From contig JAJZPP010000051.1 of NCBI GenBank assembly GCA_021811115.1, positions 1 through 5,788 of the forward strand: a DNA stretch of 5,788 nucleotides, in the 5' to 3' direction. A model generated the notes under the pieces. That model made no database searches. It was not told where the DNA came from and was given only the letters and a program-made list of their open reading frames with translations. This document shows, piece by piece, positions 4,835 to 5,788 of this stretch; position 1 is the first letter of the stretch, and the number at the start of each line of letters is the position of its first letter. This DNA comes from a bacterium (lineage in GTDB: Bacteria > Chlamydiota > Chlamydiia > Chlamydiales > FEN-1388). A program made the position numbers and the translations under genes.

Positions 4835-5788
4835 TTAAGAGCCATTTACAAGATCGTACATTCCCACCCAATGGCCTGAGAGTGAGAATTGCAATGTTTT
4901 TCCTTTGCCATGGCAGATCACAGCAGTCTTTTTCCAGTTACTCACTCGAGGAGCCACCTTGAGGAGAAGCCCCTGCTGCTTTTGATCGCTGAACTGTTGC
5001 GCATACGTTCCCTCGCCTATCCCAACCGCCAGTGTGCTTACGATAACCTTCTCGCCTCCCCTTTTTCGAGCTACTGTCTCTTGACGTAGTTCATGTTCAT
5101 GACCACGAACAAATGCTTTGAGTGCTGCCTCGTCACTGCTGCACAGCTGTGCATAGGCATGAATGTCTTTCGGAGCTAACACATGTCCTGCCTTCCTCTT
5201 GGACCGTTTCGTCACAACTCCAACATCGCTATACATATACCCGGCAGCTGTACGAGCCTCGTTCGAAATGGCTGCAAGCTTGTTCTGAGCCTGTTTTACC
5301 TTCTCATTTGCTTCTGGAGCCACCTCTTCAAGATAAGACTTTCCTTTCCGAACAACAAGGTTCGTCTGTTTCCCTCTCAACAACGGATTCAAATTGACAC
5401 CTATAGAGAAGAGAGCATGGGAAAAATGGACATACTGACGCTGGCCTTTTTTTTCGGGAACACCTTTTTGCTCACCGACACACAGAGCTAGGGGCATCGT
5501 TTTGTAGAGGCTTGTAAAAAGATCTCTATGCTCAGCAAGCCAGCGCGCCTCAGTGGAATACTTCTGTTGAAGATCGACATCCTCGTGATTGCCACGGAGT
5601 AAATGAACCGAAGATGGATTCCGCAAACGAAGGAGGGAAAGAAGGGTCATAACTTCCACATCATTGACACCTCGATCCATATAATCGCCTACAAAGATCA
5701 TGTGGAATGGAGGGACACATCTGTACTCAGAGTCCAAAAACCCCTCTTGTTGGAGCAGCTTTAATTGAGCCATCAATGATTTAAGATC
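4835..5788 (-). CDS. PPP-family (Ser/Thr protein phosphatase-like) metallophosphoesterase, 5' end outside window
   Basis: A two-metal phosphoesterase of the calcineurin-like PPP group, which hydrolyses phosphoprotein or nucleotide phosphate esters. Counting from the first codon in the window (317 residues seen), GDYMDRG (34-40) supplies the bridging Asp and an Arg, LLRGNHE (63-69) supplies the Asn ligand and catalytic His, HFSHALF (121-127) is the likely equivalent of 'VHGG', and RGHEH (228-232) of the last His-ligand motif 'RAHQ/RGHE'. The first motif, GDxHG, is missing only because the window ends. The frame stays open to the edge (D-L-K-S-L-M-A-Q-L...), the pattern that normally follows GDIHG, so neither TTG 5776 nor ATG 5773 is the true start. 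About 105 residues separate H124 from H230, more than in PP1 (about 75), and include a Lys/Arg/Ala-rich insert (about 147-201). A C-terminal extension of about 50 residues follows. No membrane segment is seen. Substrate is unknown: protein, Ap4A-like nucleotide or host target are all possible. It is followed by the 107-residue gene after 19 bp. Confidence 0.85.
   Translation of the reverse strand, partial: DLKSLMAQLKLLQQEGFLDSEYRCVPPFHMIFVGDYMDRGVNDVEVMTLLSLLRLRNPSSVHLLRGNHEDVDLQQKYSTEARWLAEHRDLFTSLYKTMPLALCVGEQKGVPEKKGQRQYVHFSHALFSIGVNLNPLLRGKQTNLVVRKGKSYLEEVAPEANEKVKQAQNKLAAISNEARTAAGYMYSDVGVVTKRSKRKAGHVLAPKDIHAYAQLCSSDEAALKAFVRGHEHELRQETVARKRGGEKVIVSTLAVGIGEGTYAQQFSDQKQQGLLLKVAPRVSNWKKTAVICHGKGKTLQFSLSGHWVGMYDLVNGS

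Noticed and set aside
4816..4845. ATG 4845 as the start of the 107-residue protein
   Set aside because: It would overlap the phosphatase stop and has no Shine-Dalgarno, while the ATG ten codons later has AGAAAGGG at 7 nt.
5774..5776. TTG (or ATG 5773) as the start of the phosphatase
   Set aside because: The frame remains open to the window edge, and the residues before it (D-L-K-S) continue the pattern that follows GDxHG. Starting here would remove an essential metal-binding motif, and there is no ribosome binding site.

Overview
The window looks like chromosomal DNA from a Gram-negative bacterium. It has a densely packed layout, short intergenic gaps, AAGGA/AAAGGG-type ribosome binding sites and roughly 50% GC. 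The clearest envelope marker is a single-pass SurA/PpiD-like protein. A eukaryote-like PPP phosphatase and several unrecognised small proteins would suit a host-associated or intracellular lineage. An environmental member of the Chlamydiota is my weakly held guess, from general resemblance only, since no rRNA or other decisive marker is present. There are no tRNAs, rRNAs, IS elements or CRISPR arrays. No stretch above 90 bp lacks a gene.

Left part (1-2494, minus strand): a two-gene operon. A 774-residue membrane-anchored SurA/PpiD-like protein is followed, through an ATGA stop/start overlap, by the N-terminal 57 codons of a glycine cleavage H protein (gcvH). That gene runs off the left edge just before its expected lipoyl-lysine. 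Its reading frame is too short inside the window to be picked up by a length-based ORF search, but the sequence is characteristic.

Middle (2495-4556, plus strand): an 87-bp divergent spacer separates the left operon from a full-length SulP/SLC26 anion transporter with a C-terminal STAS domain. Sixteen bases after the transporter, behind a very good ribosome binding site, begins an unrecognised 87-residue ORF. Its last 21 codons and its stop run antisense into the end of the next gene.

Right part (4492-5788, minus strand): a two-gene unit reads leftwards from beyond the right edge. The first gene is a PPP-family (Ser/Thr phosphatase-like) metallophosphoesterase that retains the GDxxDRG, GNHE and RGHE motifs; its first metal-binding motif must lie just outside the window. 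Nineteen bases later comes an unrecognised 107-residue protein that I start at an internal ATG with a strong Shine-Dalgarno sequence.

The three blocks (envelope folding plus lipoyl carrier, anion transport, phosphatase pair) have no obvious shared pathway. The parts most worth pursuing are the phosphatase/small-protein pair, the orphan 87-residue ORF with its antisense 3' end, and the PpiD-like protein whose catalytic domain is hard to recognise.
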